Positions 26,015 through 34,566 are shown, counted from the first letter of the stretch. The stretch: DNA of 35,228 nt from Lachnospiraceae bacterium (GCA_029219245.1 JAQXTA010000012.1:1-35228); one strand, 5' to 3'. Program-made: numbers and translations. The notes: generated from the sequence alone by a model not told the origin.

Positions 26015-28273
26015 TTATTCTTCGCTCTTCTCTCCTGTATCTTCCGGTTCTTCTTCCAGCCCAGTTCCTTCCTCATCCTCACCAGATACAAGACTGCCGC
26101 CGTTTACAACAGCTCCGGTTTCCGGATCTACCAGATTACCGGTATCCGGATCTTTCAGATAGCCGGTTTCCGGATCCATCGGGAATTCTTTCCAACGATC
26201 TGTATCCACCGTTTCTTCCGGCTGACCTTCCTCATTATCAGCTCCATCAGTTCCCTCACCGGAAGCTTCACCGTTTTCACCGGACTGGTCATCATTGCCT
26301 TCCGCGCCTTCTTCCGAAGACTCTTCTTCCGCATTCTGCTGCATGGTAATCTGTATCTTCATTTCTTCCAATTCAGCTCTTTCTGCATCGGACAGTTCTT
26401 CTGTCATAAAAATATTCATATACGGCAGAACTTCCGTCAATACTTTACGGACAATTCGCGTTGCATGTTTCGCATCATCCTGAAAAGGCACATTCGGACG
26501 GTCTACTACCACATAGATAGCAATCTGCGGATCATCTGCCGGCGCATAACCCATAAAAGAAACAACATATTCATGATTACCACGGGGCAGTGTTTCAGCC
26601 GTACCGGTCTTACCGCCTATCATATAACCTGCCGGTCTAGCTGTTTTACCGGTTCCCTTTTCTCCTGTAACAACCAGATTACAATATTCCAGAATCTTAT
26701 CACTGGTGGACTGGGATATGGTCTGTTTCAAAACTCTTGGCTCAATATTATCCACCGTTGCCCCATCTGTCGTCATAATCTTACTTACGATATGTGGCTC
26801 ATAATAATATCCGCCGTTAATCAAAGAGCAGAAACCGGTAATCATCTGAATCATCGTTGCATTAAAACCTTGTCCAAAAGAATTGGTTGCAAGTTCTGTC
26901 AGACCGATATTTTCTTTGTTGTAAACCATCGAAACGGTTCTGGTTTCTCCGGCAAGATCAATATTCGTTTTTAAACCAAAGCCGAACAAGTGCTGATAAT
27001 CAACAAATTTCTCCTGTCCTAAAGCAAATGCCACATGCATTAAAACAACGTTGCAGGAACGTTCAATCCCCTGGGCTACCGTAATATAGCCATCGCCATA
27101 AATCTGGTGACATTTAATATCATAATCACCTACATGCAGCTTTCCTTCACAATTATAGGACTCATTACCGGTAATCGCTCCGGCTTCCAATGCCGCTGCC
27201 ACTGTAAAAGGCTTGGCAACGGAACCCGGTTCATAACTATCCACAATACAGAAATTTTTCCACAAAGCATCCAGATGCTGATACATCGTTTCATCATCCA
27301 TTGCCTCTATCATTTCTTCCGTCAGATACTCCCCTGTTCTTTTGCCCTTTTCATCCAATTGCGGCATACCAATCAGATTATCTGTGTTCCTGACATCATT
27401 TAAGTCATAATTCGGATAGCTTGCCATGGCAAGAATATTGCCGGTATCTACTTCCATAATAATACAGCCGATATTGTTGGCACCGTTGCCTGGTCTGTAA
27501 TTATCCTTATATTCTTCATTATACTCTTTCAGATATTTTTCTACGATACTCTGGATATTGGCATCAATCGTTGTCTGTAGATTATAACCATCCACTGCCG
27601 GAATTGTGGTTCTCTCCAGATTGGAATCATTGTTCAGATAGCCATACTCTCTTCCGTTGGTTCCACACAACACATCATTATAGTATTCCTCTAACCCATA
27701 CTGTCCTGCATTATCGCTTCTGGTATAGCCAATCACATCACAGGCCAGTGAACCATTCGGATACTCTCTTTTATATTCATCCTCAAACCAGACACCTTTA
27801 ATATTGGCCCCATTTTCTTCATCATTTTTCATTTCCTGAAACTTGGCAACCTTCTCATAGTCCAGACGTTTTGCCAGAACGTAATAAGAAGAAGTGGGAT
27901 GCTCGGCAATATAAGCACGCACTTCACTTGTATCAATACCAAACGCACTTTTTAGTGCATTCAGAGTCGGTTCCAGATAAGCTTCATCTCCCAGAAGAAT
28001 CTTGGTGTCCAGAATGACATTATATACTTTATTGCTGACAGCCAGTATCGTACCATTGGTGTCTACAATATTTCCACGCTTAAAAGGTATTGTCTTGGAG
28101 TCATACTCCTGTTGCGACAATACCTGCTTTTTATACTCTTCTCCATTATTACGGGTTATCAGAAATAAACGTACACTTAACCCAACAAAAGCCGCCAGTA
28201 TAAGAAAAAATAACACAAGCAGCTTCTTCTGCATCTTTTTTGTAAATTTTATAATACGACTTTGTCTGCTCAA
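26015..28273 (-). CDS. ftsI: Division transpeptidase FtsI/PbpB with a long acidic C-terminal tail (TTG start)
   Basis: This class B PBP cross-links septal peptidoglycan. The protein has 752 residues: a basic N-terminus, a membrane helix at about 18-40, a dimerisation domain, and a transpeptidase domain with SVAK (S351, K354), SCN (406-408) and KTGT (555-558). Residues from about 645 form an acidic tail of about 108 residues, rich in Glu, Gly and Asp, that contains three 8-residue repeats DPETGYLK, DPDTGNLV and DPETGAVV (700-723). No PASTA domain is seen. The start is TTG at 28273 with AGGTGG 4 bases upstream, in the 12-base gap after ftsL; the first in-frame ATG (codon 14) has no ribosome site. 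Confidence 0.93.
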   Translation of the reverse strand: MSRQSRIIKFTKKMQKKLLVLFFLILAAFVGLSVRLFLITRNNGEEYKKQVLSQQEYDSKTIPFKRGNIVDTNGTILAVSNKVYNVILDTKILLGDEAYLEPTLNALKSAFGIDTSEVRAYIAEHPTSSYYVLAKRLDYEKVAKFQEMKNDEENGANIKGVWFEDEYKREYPNGSLACDVIGYTRSDNAGQYGLEEYYNDVLCGTNGREYGYLNNDSNLERTTIPAVDGYNLQTTIDANIQSIVEKYLKEYNEEYKDNYRPGNGANNIGCIIMEVDTGNILAMASYPNYDLNDVRNTDNLIGMPQLDEKGKRTGEYLTEEMIEAMDDETMYQHLDALWKNFCIVDSYEPGSVAKPFTVAAALEAGAITGNESYNCEGKLHVGDYDIKCHQIYGDGYITVAQGIERSCNVVLMHVAFALGQEKFVDYQHLFGFGLKTNIDLAGETRTVSMVYNKENIGLTELATNSFGQGFNATMIQMITGFCSLINGGYYYEPHIVSKIMTTDGATVDNIEPRVLKQTISQSTSDKILEYCNLVVTGEKGTGKTARPAGYMIGGKTGTAETLPRGNHEYVVSFMGYAPADDPQIAIYVVVDRPNVPFQDDAKHATRIVRKVLTEVLPYMNIFMTEELSDAERAELEEMKIQITMQQNAEEESSEEGAEGNDDQSGENGEASGEGTDGADNEEGQPEETVDTDRWKEFPMDPETGYLKDPDTGNLVDPETGAVVNGGSLVSGEDEEGTGLEEEPEDTGEKSEE

Positions 28274-28285
28274 ATAGCCACCTAC

Positions 28286-28726
28286 TTATTCCGGTATTGA
28301 AGCCATCTGCTTCACATAATCGCTGTTCTCGCTTGAGAAAGTAACAATTTGTCCTTCCTCTGCATACTGCATGCCAAGCTCCTGAATAGCAATTCTTTTT
28401 ACCTCTTCTAAATCTACGCTACTTGTTATTCTACTATATTCTTCGTCATTTGCAAGCTTTAAGTCATTCAATTCACTCTCTAATGTTGAAATATGCTGGA
28501 CACTGTTGGTAATATCCGACTGTAATGTAATATACCCTACCAGAATCCATCCGGTTGCCAATAACGCAAGACTTAAAAATAATACATAGCCAGCACTCAT
28601 ATGTTCCGCTTTTTCTCTGTTTTTTCTTGCGGCATTGCTTAATTTTCTCTTAGGCTCTCTCTCAATTTCTCTTGTAACATCCAGTTTTCTGACGGTACTG
28701 CCATGTACATATCTGCTGCTTGCCAT
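28286..28726 (-). CDS. ftsL: FtsL-like septum protein
   Basis: FtsL is a small bitopic protein that recruits and activates FtsW-FtsI. The 146-residue protein has a basic cytoplasmic tail (residues 1-42), one membrane helix at about 46-66 (VLFLSLALLATGWILVGYI), and an outside coiled coil (QHISTLESELNDLKLANDEE) followed by a conserved tail with LEEVKRIAIQELGMQYAE, typical of FtsL/DivIC. The ATG at 28726 is preferred to a TTG at 28750 because it follows a GGAAAG site. Position between rsmH and the PBP gene supports FtsL. Confidence 0.85.
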   Translation of the reverse strand: MASSRYVHGSTVRKLDVTREIEREPKRKLSNAARKNREKAEHMSAGYVLFLSLALLATGWILVGYITLQSDITNSVQHISTLESELNDLKLANDEEYSRITSSVDLEEVKRIAIQELGMQYAEEGQIVTFSSENSDYVKQMASIPE

Positions 28727-28753
28727 TCTCTTTCTTTCCTCTCTACACAATTT

Positions 28754-29695
28754 TCAATTATTACCTCGCTCAAATACTCTCAGCTTGGCACTCTTTGCTC
28801 TTTTATTTTCTGTAATTTCTTCTTCCGACGGCAAAATCGGTTTTCTGGAAATCACCTTTCCCTTTGACATCCTTCCGCAAACACATACCGGAAATTCCGG
28901 TGGGCAAATGCATGGATTTTCATTTCTCTTGAATGCAGATTTTACAATCCGGTCCTCTAATGAATGGAATGTAATAATGCAAAATCTTCCGCCCGGATTT
29001 AACATATCAATCAAGTCATCCAGCGAATTTTTTAGTACCTCTAATTCTCTGTTACATTCAATCCGGATTGCCTGAAAAGTTTTTTTAGAGGGATGTCCTC
29101 CTGTTGCACGCATTTTGGCCGGAATTGCCGCTTTGATAATTTCATTCAACTCTCCGGTTGTTTCCACAGGCTTGTCCGTTCTTGCTTTTACAATGTGTTT
29201 GGCAATATTTCTGGCAAACTGTTCTTCCCCATAATCTCTGATTACCCGAAAAAGGTCCATTTCCGAATAAGTATTAACGATTTCTTTGGCACTAAGCGTC
29301 TGCCTTGTATCCATACGCATGTCCAAATCCGTATCGTATTTATAAGAAAAGCCTCTTTCCACATTATCAAGCTGATAAGAAGAAACTCCCAAATCAAGGA
29401 CAATACCATCTACCTTCTTTATTCCGATAGCTTGCAATGCTGCTTTGGCATTACAATAATTGTCCCGGATAATCGTTACCTTCTCTCCAAAAGGCTCCAA
29501 CCTTTTGCCGGCTGCCTGAATTGCTTCACCGTCCTGATCAATCCCAATCAACCTTCCGGTTCCGGTTAACTCAGAGGCAATCCGGAAAGAATGTCCACCG
29601 CCCCCAAGTGTACCGTCTACATAAATTCCATCCGGCTTTATTTGTAAATTTTCAATTGTTTCCTCCAAAAGAACGGATGTATGCTTAAATTCCAT
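28754..29695 (-). CDS. rsmH: 16S rRNA (cytosine-1402-N4)-methyltransferase RsmH
   Basis: RsmH (MraW) methylates N4 of C1402 in 16S rRNA using S-adenosylmethionine. The 313-residue protein starts [18 protein letters not shown]. Its SAM-binding motif is [27 protein letters not shown] and [16 protein letters not shown] follow. [16 protein letters not shown] and the C-terminal [16 protein letters not shown] are family signatures. It lies 22 bases after mraZ and 27 bases before ftsL. Confidence 0.97.
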   Translation of the reverse strand: MEFKHTSVLLEETIENLQIKPDGIYVDGTLGGGGHSFRIASELTGTGRLIGIDQDGEAIQAAGKRLEPFGEKVTIIRDNYCNAKAALQAIGIKKVDGIVLDLGVSSYQLDNVERGFSYKYDTDLDMRMDTRQTLSAKEIVNTYSEMDLFRVIRDYGEEQFARNIAKHIVKARTDKPVETTGELNEIIKAAIPAKMRATGGHPSKKTFQAIRIECNRELEVLKNSLDDLIDMLNPGGRFCIITFHSLEDRIVKSAFKRNENPCICPPEFPVCVCGRMSKGKVISRKPILPSEEEITENKRAKSAKLRVFERGNN

Positions 29696-29717
29696 TTTGT
29701 TTCCTTCGTTTCTTTAT

Positions 29718-30149
29718 TTAAATACCAAGTCCAAGCTCTGCCATATGCTCGGCTATCTCATCCATATCCTCATAAGCTGCCATTCCCTCAAAGCGTTCCT
29801 TACTCCAGATTTCAATCCGGCTTGCCACACCAATCAGAACAACATCCTTATTCAGTTGCGCAAATTCTCTCAGTACATTAGGTACCAGGATTCTACCCTG
29901 TTTATCTACCTCTACTTCTGCTGCTCCTGCCAGAAAGAAACGAACAAACTGTCTGGCATCTTTGTTCGTAAGCGGCAAGGATTTCAGTTTTTCTTCAAAT
30001 ACATTCCACTCTGCATTGTCATACACAAACAGACAGCCATCCAATCCCTTCGTCACTACGAATACGTCTCCCAACGCCTCTCTGAACTTGGACGGAATAA
30101 TCAGCCTGCCTTTCGTATCAATTGTGTGATTGTATTCTCCCATAAACAT
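29718..30149 (-). CDS. mraZ: Transcriptional regulator MraZ
   Basis: MraZ is a ring-forming AbrB-like DNA-binding protein that represses its own division operon. The 143-residue protein has two SpoVT/AbrB-type halves. The first is [20 protein letters not shown] with DGCLFVYD; the second is [20 protein letters not shown]. The start [11 protein letters not shown] matches homologues and has AGGTG 7 bases upstream; two further in-frame starts lie just before it. Four AAGTGG boxes in the promoter region are probable binding sites. It is the first gene of the cluster. Confidence 0.96.
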   Translation of the reverse strand: MFMGEYNHTIDTKGRLIIPSKFREALGDVFVVTKGLDGCLFVYDNAEWNVFEEKLKSLPLTNKDARQFVRFFLAGAAEVEVDKQGRILVPNVLREFAQLNKDVVLIGVASRIEIWSKERFEGMAAYEDMDEIAEHMAELGLGI

Positions 30150-30228
30150 CATCAATCACCTGCCATAAAGTGTCTGCCACGGTCTGTGCTATCAAGTGTT
30201 TCTTTTTGAAAAATGTAATTAAAATCTA

Positions 30229-30264
30229 CCACTTTAAACCACTTCATACCACTTTCCACCACTT
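30229..30264 (-). promoter_or_regulatory. Four MraZ-type boxes with exact 10-bp period
   Basis: AAGTGG (read on the minus strand) occurs at 30259-30264, 30249-30254, 30239-30244 and 30229-30234, each followed by four variable bases. MraZ is known to bind arrays of short GTGG/TGGG-containing repeats spaced about one helical turn. The array starts just after the predicted -10, about 80 bases before mraZ. Confidence 0.85.
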
Positions 30265-30272
30265 TTAGTACA

Positions 30273-30301
30273 ATTCTATAATAAAATAAGCCTTTATGCA
30301 A
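30273..30301 (-). promoter_or_regulatory. Probable promoter of the mraZ operon
   Basis: TTGCAT (30296-30301), 17 bases and TAGAAT (30273-30278) are read on the minus strand. The start site would fall at the first MraZ box. An alternative pair (TTGATT/TATTTT) lies a few bases further upstream. Confidence 0.5.
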
Positions 30302-30330
30302 GTAAAATCAATGTTTTTTTGAAAAAAAGT

Positions 30331-30373
30331 AAAAAAATAAAAAGTGCTCCACTTTTTAAGTGAAACACTTTTC
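30331..30373 (-). terminator. Intrinsic terminator of lgt
   Basis: AAAAGTGTTTCACTT pairs with AAGTGGAGCACTTTT (15 bp with two G-U pairs) and is followed by TTATTTTTTT on the minus strand. It is about 26 bases after the lgt stop codon. Confidence 0.9.
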
Positions 30374-30398
30374 TTTCCAACCGTGCTCTCTACAGTTT

Positions 30399-31271
30399 CT
30401 ATTCTGTTTCTTTCCGCATCCGGCTGCGGATAACAATCTCCGCAACAATTGCCATGACTACCAGTACGATTGCAAGCATCTGGGACACCGGAATCGTTGT
30501 TCCCATCACATAGAGCTGGTCCGTACGGATGCCTTCTATCCACGCTCTTCCCAATCCATAGCCGCCAAGATAAAGCAAAACTATTTCTCCCGTAAACTTT
30601 TTATGGCTGCGGTACAACATCATGATACACAACAGTGCCAGATTCCACACGCACTCATACAAAAAAGTCGGATGTACCTGAATATAATTGGTGCCATCTA
30701 CAATCTGTGCTGCAATCCCCGCCGAAATATCCCGGCTTCTGACCGCTTCAATCGGAAGTCGCATGGCAAACAGATTATCAGTATATTCACCAAACACTTC
30801 CCGGTTCATGAAATTGCCCCATCTACCGATTGCCTGTCCTAATACCAGACCGGGTACACAAATGTCCGCAATCTGAAAAAAACTCTGTTTTTTCACACGA
30901 CAATACACATATAAGGTAAGAAACGCCGCAATAACAGCACCATAAATTGCCATACCGCCATTTCTTGTATTAAAAATCTGTATTAGATTATCTTTATACA
31001 TATCCCAGGAGAATACTACATAATAGATTCTTGCTCCCAAAATGGAAAAGACAATTGCATAAATTATAAAATCCCATATAATATCCGGATTCACATTTTC
31101 CTTCTTTGCTACATGGGCTGCCAGAAATACCCCGGCCATAATGCCGATTCCAATCAGCACACCATACCAAGCAATCTGAAAGCCAAAAACGCTGAATGTT
31201 TTTGGTACATTTTCCAGATACAGATGCAGATGTGGAAAAGCAATGTCGGTTACGTCCATAATATCTTTCAT
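30399..31271 (-). CDS. lgt: Phosphatidylglycerol--prolipoprotein diacylglyceryl transferase
   Basis: Lgt adds diacylglycerol to the lipobox cysteine of prolipoproteins. The 290-residue protein has about seven membrane helices, the Lgt signature GRWGNFMNREVFG near residue 150, RNGGMAIYGA with the conserved glycines, VHPTFLYECVWNL, and GLGRAWIEGIRTD near the C-terminus. GAGGAG lies 8 bases before the ATG. It follows ychF by about 60 bases and is probably its operon partner. Confidence 0.96.
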   Translation of the reverse strand: MKDIMDVTDIAFPHLHLYLENVPKTFSVFGFQIAWYGVLIGIGIMAGVFLAAHVAKKENVNPDIIWDFIIYAIVFSILGARIYYVVFSWDMYKDNLIQIFNTRNGGMAIYGAVIAAFLTLYVYCRVKKQSFFQIADICVPGLVLGQAIGRWGNFMNREVFGEYTDNLFAMRLPIEAVRSRDISAGIAAQIVDGTNYIQVHPTFLYECVWNLALLCIMMLYRSHKKFTGEIVLLYLGGYGLGRAWIEGIRTDQLYVMGTTIPVSQMLAIVLVVMAIVAEIVIRSRMRKETE

Positions 31272-31331
31272 CGTTCATACTCCTCATATTTCCAGAATAT
31301 TGTTAAATAACATCCCGGAATGTTTTACTGC

Positions 31332-32429
31332 CTATACATTAAAACGGAATAAAATAACATCTCCGTCCTGCACCACATAATCCTTACCTTCCATACCTAC
31401 CAGGCCTTTTTCTCTTGCAGCCGCCAAGGAGCCCTGCTCTAATAAGTCCTTGTAATTGACTACCTCAGCCTTAATAAAGCCTCTTTCAAAGTCGGTATGT
31501 ATTTTTCCGGCAGCCTGTGGTGCCTTCGTACCGATTTTAATTGTCCATGCTCTTGTTTCATCTTCTCCAGCCGTCAAGAAACTCATCAGTCCAAGAATAT
31601 GATAGCTTGCTTTAATCAGTTTCTGCAAACCGGATTCCTTTAATCCTAAATCTTCCAGGAACATTGCCGTTTCTTCCTCGTCTAATTCCGCGATTTCCTG
31701 TTCAATCTGGGCACAGATAACAAACACTTCACTTCCGTTTGCTGCAGCAAATTCTTTTACCTTTGCCACACCAGCATTATCCGCTCCGTCATTTGCCAAA
31801 TCATCCTCTGCCACATTGGCCGCAAAAATAACCGGCTTATAAGTGAGCAGATTATAAGAGGCAAGTAGAGCCAGTTCATCCTCATCATCGGTTTCAAAGC
31901 TTCTGGCAAGCTTTCCTTCCTCCAGATGTGCTTTTATTCTCTCTAACAAAGAAAGTTCTTTAGCAAGTGTCTTATCCATTCTGGCGCCCTTGCTTGTCTT
32001 GGCGATTCTTCTGTCCAGAATCTCAATGTCCGAAAAAATAAGCTCCAGATTAATAGTTTCAATATCACGCATGGGATCAATGGAGCCGTCTACATGGACG
32101 ATATTGGAATCTTCAAAGCAACGTACCACATGGACAACTGCATCTACCTCTCGGATATTACTAAGGAACTGGTTTCCAAGCCCTTCACCTTTGGAAGCCC
32201 CCTTTACAAGTCCTGCAATGTCGACAAACTCAATCGTTGCCGGTGTTACTTTTTTGGAATGATACATATCTCCCAGCAGTTTCAGACGCTCATCCGGGAC
32301 AGCTACGATACCAATATTGGGATCAATCGTACAAAACGGGTAGTTTGCAGATTCTGCGCCTGCCTTTGTCAACGAATTAAATAATGTACTTTTACCAACA
32401 TTTGGTAATCCTACGATTCCTAGTTTCAT
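31332..32429 (-). CDS. ychF: Redox-regulated P-loop ATPase YchF (OLA1 family)
   Basis: YchF is a ribosome-associated ATPase of the Obg-related family. The 365-residue protein has the P-loop GLPNVGKSTLFNSLT, the switch segment IEFVDIAGLVKGASKGEGLG, a coiled-coil insertion near 125-200, the NxxE-type base motif in FAANVAEDD (YchF binds ATP rather than GTP) and a C-terminal TGS-like domain ending VQDGDVILFRFNV. GGAG lies about 10 bases before the ATG. A decayed integrase ends 85 bases upstream of the start, so the native promoter may have been displaced. Confidence 0.96.
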   Translation of the reverse strand: MKLGIVGLPNVGKSTLFNSLTKAGAESANYPFCTIDPNIGIVAVPDERLKLLGDMYHSKKVTPATIEFVDIAGLVKGASKGEGLGNQFLSNIREVDAVVHVVRCFEDSNIVHVDGSIDPMRDIETINLELIFSDIEILDRRIAKTSKGARMDKTLAKELSLLERIKAHLEEGKLARSFETDDEDELALLASYNLLTYKPVIFAANVAEDDLANDGADNAGVAKVKEFAAANGSEVFVICAQIEQEIAELDEEETAMFLEDLGLKESGLQKLIKASYHILGLMSFLTAGEDETRAWTIKIGTKAPQAAGKIHTDFERGFIKAEVVNYKDLLEQGSLAAAREKGLVGMEGKDYVVQDGDVILFRFNV

Positions 32430-32491
32430 TTTTCTATATCTCCTTCATTTTTCCTTGATTTTATAGGATTTTGAGTGGTTGCTCTTTAGCA

Positions 32492-32515
32492 AGTGCACCA
32501 TTTAGTGCACCATTT
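32492..32515. repeat. Tandem 12-base repeat at the integrase 3' end (possible attachment region)
   Basis: AGTGCACCATTT is repeated twice without a gap (32492-32503 and 32504-32515), directly after the integrase stop codon and between integrase and ychF. A small hairpin TTGCT-CTTT-AGCAA lies just beside it. Attachment cores often lie next to the integrase end, but the other end of the element is outside the window. Confidence 0.4.
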
Positions 32516-33645
32516 CATATTACTTTTAAAGCTTCTGCAACCAATTCAATTTCCTTCTGCTTTTCTTCTTCTGTTGTATGAACATATAAGTTCATTGTTA
32601 TACCAATATTAGAATGACCTAATAATATTTGCAATGTCTTGGGTTTCATTCCTGCTTCTATACATCTTGTAGCAAATGTATGTCTTAGCACATGCATTGA
32701 AAATCTTTTCATTCCCACCTTATCACATATCTTGAATAAAGCGGTATCATATGTACTATTCTTAATAGGAGTTCCCTTTCTACATAAAAATATGTACTCT
32801 GAAAATTCCATTGGAATTACTTTGATTTTCTTATTCTTTTCTTTCTGGTCTTTCAAAATTCTAATTGCTTCCTCTGTCAATGGAATTGTTCGATACCCCG
32901 ATTTACTCTTTGGCTCTCCAATCCTCCACTATCCGACCTTATAACGATACTCCATAGAATGGTCAATAGTCAATGTTCTTTTCTTAAAATCAACATTTCT
33001 CCATTGCAAGGCAACAAGTTCACCTGTTCTAAGACCAGTCTGCAATACAAACCTCTATTGATTCTCGTAGCTTTGTCCTGCCGCACCTTCTAAAAACTTC
33101 TTCTGTTCGTCAATAGTCAATGCTTCTTTCTTGTCTGACGGTTTCCCCATATCACTCTTTACCGATTTCTTACAAGGATTATAACGAAGTACATCATTTT
33201 CCTTTGCAAATTCAAGCATATTATATAGAGCTATTCTGGCTTGATAAATTGTACTTGTCCTGTAATCTTCATCTGCCATATCTAAAAATATCTTCTGACA
33301 ATGTAACGGTTTTATATCTGTTAACAGCATTTTCTCAATTACAGGCTTTATATTTCTCATGTATCTTTCCGTATAGTTCCTTACTGTATTTGGTCTTACC
33401 GTCTTTTTCTTAATCTCAATCCAATATTCAAACCATGCATCGACTACCATATCACCGGCTTGTGCAATGTTACTATGCTCATCAATATAAGACGCATCTG
33501 CAATCCATTGTCTACACTCTTGTAACTTCTGAAAACGTTTCTGTCTCCGTTTTCCATATTTGTCTACAAATCTTGCAGAATATAAACCGTTTTTCTGTTG
33601 GGTTATTCCAACACCTAACTCCTTCCCTTTTAAATCCTTTCCCAT
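32515..33645 (-). pseudogene. Tyrosine recombinase/integrase interrupted by two in-frame TAG codons
   Basis: One frame runs from ATG at 33645 (AAAGGAG about 10 bases upstream) to TGA at 32515, 376 codons, broken by TAG at codon 197 (33055-33057) and TAG at codon 239 (32929-32931). The N-terminal part has an AP2-like arm-binding segment (KNGLYSARFVDKYGKRRQKRF) and a SAM-like core-binding domain (RNYTERYMRNIKPVIEKML). The catalytic part keeps Arg206 in TGLRTGELVAL, H318 and R321 in HVLRHTFATR, H344 in LLGHSNI and Tyr354 in MNLYVHT. All catalytic residues survive, so the two stops are the main damage and are probably recent. Family resemblance is to Tn916-like ICE integrases. Confidence 0.88.
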
Positions 33646-33663
33646 ATGTGTCAGCTCCTTTCA

Positions 33664-33715
33664 TAAAAGAAGCCCTAACATAGCAAAATACATTTTAGCA
33701 TATCAGGGCTTCTTT
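33664..33715 (-). terminator. Long hairpin terminator between the excisionase remnant and integrase
   Basis: AAGAAGCCCT...AGGGCTTCTT forms a 10-bp base on the minus strand, extended inward by imperfect TATGC/GCTAT and AAAAT/TTTT pairs and followed by TTATG. It would stop transcription from the upstream element genes before the integrase. Confidence 0.75.
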
Positions 33716-33727
33716 GTGTGAAAAAAA

Positions 33728-33838
33728 TTAAATTTCTATTCTTTCTGAAATATATCGTTCAAATTCCTTCCGCTTGATTAAACGCTTTTTCCCAACATAA
33801 ACAACAAAAGGACATCTGCTGTAATGTCCCGCAGACAC
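33728..33838 (-). pseudogene. Excisionase C-terminal remnant
   Basis: The reading frame ends with PFVVYVGKKRLIKRKEFERY followed by ISERIEI and TAA at 33728. The V-G-x-x-x-L-I-K-R-K-x-F-E-x-Y pattern is typical of the wing and last helix of small Tn916-type excisionases, which stand just upstream of the integrase. The N-terminal helix-turn-helix is missing. The first possible start is GTG at 33838, inside the 3' end of the gene at 33778-34518 in another frame. It therefore looks like an excisionase that lost its first half by deletion or frameshift. Confidence 0.6.
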
Positions 33839-34518
33839 AATTCTTTTTCTTCTTCCATTTCCTTACAAAAACTACACATTTCATCTCCACCATAAGCTGC
33901 CTTTTGCTTTTGCTTCTCTGCCAGAGCTTCTTGAAATAACTTTTGTCCCTTCTCATTCAGACAGCTATAATGTTCCATAAAAAACACATCACCAGATAAA
34001 ATATATTCATAACCATCTGCTACTCGGTATAATAAATTTAATTCTTCTTTTGATAAATCACTGAATGCTTTTAAAATCTTTTCCTTCTTTAAATTGTCCA
34101 GTGCAATCTTCTCTGCTTCCTTGTGGTTTTCATCCATATTAAGATTAGCTTCTTCAAATACAGCTTTTCGACATTTTTTACTTTTAGAACATTTCTTAAT
34201 ATCCATCTGTTCTTCCAAATACGCAAAAGCTCGATTGACATATGGAGCGATTTCCATATATCTTTTCTTTTCAATATCAACCTTTATTCCTTTACAGAAT
34301 TCCATAAAATAATCAAAATCCATTTCCCTTTCACATGCAAGGTAGCTGCTGATGACTGATTTTGTTGCAGCAATTTGGTATCCACTCCCACTATCAGTCG
34401 TTAAACCTGCTACTGTAACTCTTTCTCGCACATCTTCATATAATGCAGCAAACAACCCATTCCAGAAATACTTATGATGCTTTGCATCTCTCTTTAATTC
34501 TTCAATTACATCTAACAT
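33778..34518 (-). CDS. Unknown mobile-element protein, 246 aa
   Basis: I do not recognise the family. The protein begins MLDVIEELKRDAKHHKYFWN and is mostly helical and charged, with no membrane segment. Near the C-terminus a Cys pair appears (MCSFCKEMEEEKELC). The last 20 residues (LRDITADVLLLFMLGKSV) overlap the excisionase remnant in another frame and look unlike the rest, which suggests the native C-terminus was replaced. GAGGGTG lies about 7 bases upstream of the ATG. The location between iteron-like repeats and the excisionase remnant suggests a regulatory or maintenance gene of the element. Confidence 0.6.
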   Translation of the reverse strand: MLDVIEELKRDAKHHKYFWNGLFAALYEDVRERVTVAGLTTDSGSGYQIAATKSVISSYLACEREMDFDYFMEFCKGIKVDIEKKRYMEIAPYVNRAFAYLEEQMDIKKCSKSKKCRKAVFEEANLNMDENHKEAEKIALDNLKKEKILKAFSDLSKEELNLLYRVADGYEYILSGDVFFMEHYSCLNEKGQKLFQEALAEKQKQKAAYGGDEMCSFCKEMEEEKELCLRDITADVLLLFMLGKSV

Positions 34519-34566
34519 ATTATATCACCCTCTATAGTTTACTCTCCCTCCCAAACCTCACTTCTA

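Noticed and set aside
32515-33645. Programmed amber read-through or pyrrolysine use in the integrase
   Set aside because: No supporting structure or suppressor gene is visible in the window, and the neighbouring excisionase is also broken, so decay is the simpler reading.
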